Shown: positions 34,564 through 37,847 of the stretch, piece by piece
How the letters are laid out: each line of letters starts with the position of its first letter
Numbering within the stretch: the first letter of the stretch is position 1
Assembly (NCBI GenBank): GCA_005502875.1
Contig: SCMV01000038.1
Coordinates: 1-37,847 of the forward strand
Reading direction: 5' to 3'
Origin: Comamonadaceae bacterium 2PF
GTDB taxonomy: Bacteria > Pseudomonadota > Gammaproteobacteria > Burkholderiales > Burkholderiaceae_C
Length of the DNA: 37,847 nucleotides
Notes under the pieces: generated by a model
What the model saw: the letters and a program-made list of their open reading frames with translations, nothing else
What the model was told of the DNA's origin: nothing
Database searches by the model: none
Translations under genes and position numbers: made by a program

Positions 34564-36570
34564 TCACTCGGCCTGGCCCAAGCTGAGGTCCAGCGACAGC
34601 GCCTCGATGGCTGCGGCACTGGGCTTTGGCGCCTCGGCCAGGTCGGCCTGCGCGTTGGGGTCGGCCATCTCACCGAGCTGATCCATCAGCGTTTGCAGGC
34701 GAGTCTGCAACTGCAGCACACGCTCGTCCTGAGCTTGCACTTCCTGCAGGCGGGTGTCGAGCTCGTTCGAGGCCGACTGGATGCGATCAAGCGACTCATA
34801 GCGGCGCTTGAAGTTGCGACGACGCTCGCGCAGCTGGCTGTCAACCTGGGCCGATGCCGTCTTGTTCCACAACTCGATGTCGTTGCTGATGGTCTCGAAG
34901 ACCACACGCAAGCGCGAGATCAACATGCGGCGGAACTGTTCCTGAAAGCCAGGCTGCGCCAACCGGAAGGCCTGGCTCAGCCCCAGGTATTGCACGTAGT
35001 TGCGCTCGATGAGGTTGAGGTCGTCCGTGTACTTGCGCACATCCAGCGGCACATCGGCCACCAGGCTGAAGCCGAATTCGGCGTTCAGGCGCGAGAACGA
35101 TGCCACCAGCATGGCGTGGATCTCGTCGTTGCGCTGCTGCGCCTGCTCGATGAGCTCGCGCAAACGGGCACACAAATCGACGAAGGCTTTGCGAGCCCCG
35201 AGGGGCAGCCACGAACCGCCCAGCACCTGCTGCAGCACGTCGACTTCCTGACGCAAGCGCTCGGAGGACAGGTCATGCAACATGCTGCGCAGCATGCGCG
35301 CGTGGATGCTGCGCATGGCGTGCAGGCGCGCGGTGCATTGCTCGAACTCGGCCGCCTCGGCCTGCACCCGCTGGATCATCAGCTGAACCTTGCCCGAGCT
35401 CTTGCCACGCAGGCCACGCAGTTCGTGCAACTGGTCGGCATGCAGACGCCGCATTTCGCCAAAGCGACGCGTGAGCTGCTGCTGGAACTGTTGAGCCCCC
35501 AGCCAGGAAGCCTGGGCCAGGTTGTCACGGCGACGCGGCAGCAAGCCTTCAGACAAAGCGTGCTCGAAGGACTCCAGGCGGCTCTGAACCAAACCTTGCG
35601 CGTCACCCGTGAGGCGGGCCGCCAAGGCCTGACGCGCAGAAATCGGGAACACGTTTTCTGCAGGGATCTCGAGCGTCTGGGCAACGCTGCCGCACTGGCG
35701 GGTGATGACTTCCTGCACCTGCTGCGGCGTGCTCAACGGGTCGGCAAGCGTGTCGATCTTGTTGAGCACCACATAGCGGGCCAGCGCCGGGCCACTGAGG
35801 TGATCGCGCCAGATGTCGAGGTCCGACTTGGTCACACCCGTGTCGGCCCCCAGGATGAACACCGTGGCGTGGGCCTGGGGCAGCAGACCCAGCGTCAGCT
35901 CAGGCTCGGTGCCGATGGCGTTGAGCCCAGGGGTGTCGAGCACCACCAACCCTCGCTTGAGCAGCGGATGAGGCAGGTTGATGCGAGCGTGGCGCCACAC
36001 CGGCACCTCGACCTGGCCATCGGCGGACAAGGGCGGGTTGTCTGCGGGGCGCTCAGCGTCCCAGAAACCCAGTGCCGTGGCCTCTTCGGGCGAGACCATG
36101 CGGGTGCGCATGACTTCGGCCAGGGCCTTGGCCATTTCATCGGGATTGGCCAGATCCAGCACATGCCAGGTCCAGGCCTTGGGCTGCACACGGTACTCGG
36201 CCAGTGACGTGGCTTCCAGCCGCGTCTCGATCGGCAGCAATGACAGGCCGACCGGGTCCTCCGCGTCATACCCCAGCTCGACCGGGCACATGGTGGTGCG
36301 CCCCGCCGAGGCAGGCATCATGCGCCGCCCTTTGTCAGAAAAGAAAATGGCGTTGATGAGCTCGGACTTGCCGCGCGAGAACTCGGCCACGAAAGCCACC
36401 ATGAGCTTCTCGCCCGAGAGCCTGCGACGCATGGCCTCGAACCACTCTGCAGAGCCATCGTCGAGCAGGTCGTGCTCGCGCGCGAAGCGGGCCAGCGCGG
36501 CCAACCGGGCATCGGTTTCGAGGCGCCATTGACCAAAGGCGTCAAGGTGGCTGGCGAATGTCGGCTTCAT
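34564..36570 (-). CDS. Bacterial dynamin-like GTPase
   Basis: A 668-residue protein of the dynamin superfamily. The GTPase motifs are G1 AEFSRGKS (62-69), G3 DTPGL (about 210) and G4 NKID (about 268). Long helical and coiled regions follow (about 370-420 and 590-640), and the C-terminus is acidic. Such proteins act on membranes, with roles proposed in membrane repair or fusion, and the precise role here is unknown. The start at 36570 (MKPTFASH) was chosen because the residues upstream are not conserved-looking. It lies between mutY and mutM, a common core arrangement in this order. Confidence 0.88.
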   Translation of the reverse strand: MKPTFASHLDAFGQWRLETDARLAALARFAREHDLLDDGSAEWFEAMRRRLSGEKLMVAFVAEFSRGKSELINAIFFSDKGRRMMPASAGRTTMCPVELGYDAEDPVGLSLLPIETRLEATSLAEYRVQPKAWTWHVLDLANPDEMAKALAEVMRTRMVSPEEATALGFWDAERPADNPPLSADGQVEVPVWRHARINLPHPLLKRGLVVLDTPGLNAIGTEPELTLGLLPQAHATVFILGADTGVTKSDLDIWRDHLSGPALARYVVLNKIDTLADPLSTPQQVQEVITRQCGSVAQTLEIPAENVFPISARQALAARLTGDAQGLVQSRLESFEHALSEGLLPRRRDNLAQASWLGAQQFQQQLTRRFGEMRRLHADQLHELRGLRGKSSGKVQLMIQRVQAEAAEFEQCTARLHAMRSIHARMLRSMLHDLSSERLRQEVDVLQQVLGGSWLPLGARKAFVDLCARLRELIEQAQQRNDEIHAMLVASFSRLNAEFGFSLVADVPLDVRKYTDDLNLIERNYVQYLGLSQAFRLAQPGFQEQFRRMLISRLRVVFETISNDIELWNKTASAQVDSQLRERRRNFKRRYESLDRIQSASNELDTRLQEVQAQDERVLQLQTRLQTLMDQLGEMADPNAQADLAEAPKPSAAAIEALSLDLSLGQAE

Positions 36571-36711
36571 GTGGTTGATCCTAGCGCATGGAACACCGCC
36601 CATTGCATCTGGTGCAAGCGAGTTTGGGACAAAAGGTACATCGTTATCGGCAGATGGCAGCCGATGCCCAACCGATTAATGCACCGAAGCTGAGTCCAAC
36701 TTCACGCCAAG

Positions 36712-37542
36712 TCACCGGCGCTGACAGGTGCCGCAAAAGAAGGTCGAACGTTGGGCCTGCACGATGCGTCGAACGGGCGAACCGCAAGACCTGCAGGCCT
36801 GCCCTTCACGTCCGTAAACCTGGGTCGCCAACTGAAAGTGCCCTTGGCTGCCGTGGGCGTCGCGGAAGTCACGCAAGCTGGAGCCGCCCTGCTCGATGGC
36901 CTCGGCCAGCACGGCCTTGACTTCCTGGAGCAGGCGAGCCGCACGCGGTCGACTCAGCTTGCCGGCCTGCAGTCGGGGGTCGATGCCCGCACGAAACAAC
37001 GCTTCGCAAGCGTAGATGTTGCCCGCGCCCACCACGATGTCGCCTGCCAGCAAAGCCTGCTTGATCGCCACCCTCTTGCCCTGAAGCGCGGCATGGAAGT
37101 GCGCCGCGTCGAGCGCTGCATCGAACGGCTCCAGACCCAGGCCCGCCAGCAACCGGGCCGGCAGCCCATCGGTCAACGACGCCCCCCAGATCACCGCCCC
37201 GAAGCGGCGCGGATCGGTCAGCCTGAGCACACCACGGGTGGTGTTGAGCTCGAAATGATCATGCGGCCCTGGCTCGCCCGGTGACCATTTGAAAGCCAGC
37301 GAGCCCGACATGCCCAGGTGGATCAGCAGCCCGCCAGAGCGCCCACCCGGGACCACCAGCGGCAACCAAAGGTACTTGCCTCGGCGCACCACCTCACCCA
37401 CCACTGCCCCTCGCAACTCATCCACATCCAGCCCCAGGGGCCAGCGCAGCGGCTTGCCCAACTGGGCAGACAACACCTCAGCACCACAGATGCGCTGTGC
37501 AAAACTGCGACGGGTGACCTCGACTTCCGGGAGTTCAGGCAT
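36712..37542 (-). CDS. mutM: Formamidopyrimidine-DNA glycosylase MutM (Fpg)
   Basis: A 276-residue bifunctional glycosylase/AP lyase that excises 8-oxoguanine. The start at 37542 gives MPELPEVE, whose Pro2 and Glu3 are the catalytic residues after Met removal, so earlier starts are wrong. The DNA-binding helix-two-turn-helix region and the C-terminal zinc finger ([10 protein letters not shown] through FFCGTCQ) are complete. It works with MutY against oxidised guanine. It is divergent from the gene at 37669. Confidence 0.97.
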   Translation of the reverse strand: MPELPEVEVTRRSFAQRICGAEVLSAQLGKPLRWPLGLDVDELRGAVVGEVVRRGKYLWLPLVVPGGRSGGLLIHLGMSGSLAFKWSPGEPGPHDHFELNTTRGVLRLTDPRRFGAVIWGASLTDGLPARLLAGLGLEPFDAALDAAHFHAALQGKRVAIKQALLAGDIVVGAGNIYACEALFRAGIDPRLQAGKLSRPRAARLLQEVKAVLAEAIEQGGSSLRDFRDAHGSQGHFQLATQVYGREGQACRSCGSPVRRIVQAQRSTFFCGTCQRR

Positions 37543-37668
37543 GGTCACGATCATAAAAGCTCGGTCCAGGCCCGACAGACGTGATGTGGAATCGATGGGA
37601 CAGACCCGCCTCGACCGCACACACCCGTTCATCCATCCCTAGAATGGCGCGAGCACCCTGGAGATTGC

Positions 37669-37847
37669 ATGCTGCGTTCCCCGTTCCGCCCCATCAGCAA
37701 CACCGCCCAAGCAGGCAACCACCCACAGGCATCACCCGAGCGGCCCCTCAAGGCCAAGAGCCGCCCCCCCGCATCCCCAAAGGGTGGACGTCGCACAACC
37801 ATGGCGTTGATTGGGCTGAATTTGTGGGCTGGAACCGTGCTCGCCGC
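37669..37847 (+). CDS. N-terminus of a probable exported TPR protein (partial)
   Basis: The frame starts at ATG 37669 with GGAG 6 bases upstream and stays open to the window edge (59 residues). A Pro/Arg-rich leader is followed by a hydrophobic segment (TTMALIGLNLWAGTVLAA) that looks like a signal peptide. In related Burkholderiales a tetratricopeptide-repeat gene follows mutM in divergent orientation, before lolB. The TPR identity comes from that synteny, since no repeat is yet visible. Confidence 0.6.
   Translation, partial: MLRSPFRPISNTAQAGNHPQASPERPLKAKSRPPASPKGGRRTTMALIGLNLWAGTVLA

Noticed and set aside
33706..36207. Very long plus-strand frame of 833 codons opposite mutY and the dynamin-like gene
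   Set aside because: It is the antisense shadow of two well-supported minus-strand genes in GC-rich DNA, and its product is low-complexity with no domain.

Overview
The window looks like a Burkholderiales (Betaproteobacteria) chromosome carrying most of an integrated mobile element. It is GC-rich. The right end holds housekeeping repair genes (exoA, mutY, a dynamin-like GTPase, mutM and the start of a probable TPR gene) in an order I associate with Comamonadaceae-like genomes. Everything from position 1 to about 32,600 reads as accessory DNA. No tRNA, rRNA, CRISPR array, insertion sequence, integrase, relaxase or TraD/VirD4 coupling protein is visible, so the mobilisation and integration genes, if present, lie left of the window.

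Region 1 (1-6908) is a heavy-metal island on the plus strand. It holds a zinc-ribbon protein, two CzcI-like His-rich periplasmic proteins, several small uncharacterised ORFs, an isolated flagellar rod gene (flgB), a lipoprotein, a P1B-4-type metal-efflux ATPase and a PbrR/CadR-type MerR regulator. A MerR-type promoter with a 19-bp spacer and an operator dyad lies at 2572-2602, just after flgB. It predicts that the second czcI, the lipoprotein, the ATPase and the regulator form one metal-induced, self-activating operon. Many neighbours overlap by ATGA, including very small ORFs of 20-50 codons that bridge larger genes.

Region 2 (6909-7604) is about 700 bp with no convincing gene. It contains a strong 11-bp-stem hairpin, a second hairpin whose loop exposes TCCTCC, and a clear intrinsic terminator. 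Together these suggest a small RNA or regulatory leader just before the transfer genes.

Region 3 (7605-29339) is a near-complete F-type (MPF_F) conjugative type IV secretion operon, all on the plus strand. In order: unknown, lytic transglycosylase, OmpA-like lipoprotein, pilin, TraL, TraE, TraK, TraB, DsbC-like, TraV, TraC, TrbI, S26 peptidase, unknown secreted protein, TraW, TraU, TrbC, TraN, unknown secreted protein, TraF, TraH, TraG. Genes are packed with 4-17 bp overlaps. The products form an envelope-spanning channel, the pilus assembly machinery and a disulfide-handling set for Cys-rich TraN and TraU.

Region 4 (29340-32601) is cargo. It holds a small membrane protein convergent with traG, a divergent unknown gene across an intergenic region with a 10-bp inverted repeat, and an AbiEi/AbiEii toxin-antitoxin pair. 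It ends in an AT-rich strip with two 10-bp direct repeats just before exoA, which I take as the probable right end of the element. Region 5 (32602-37847) is core chromosome.
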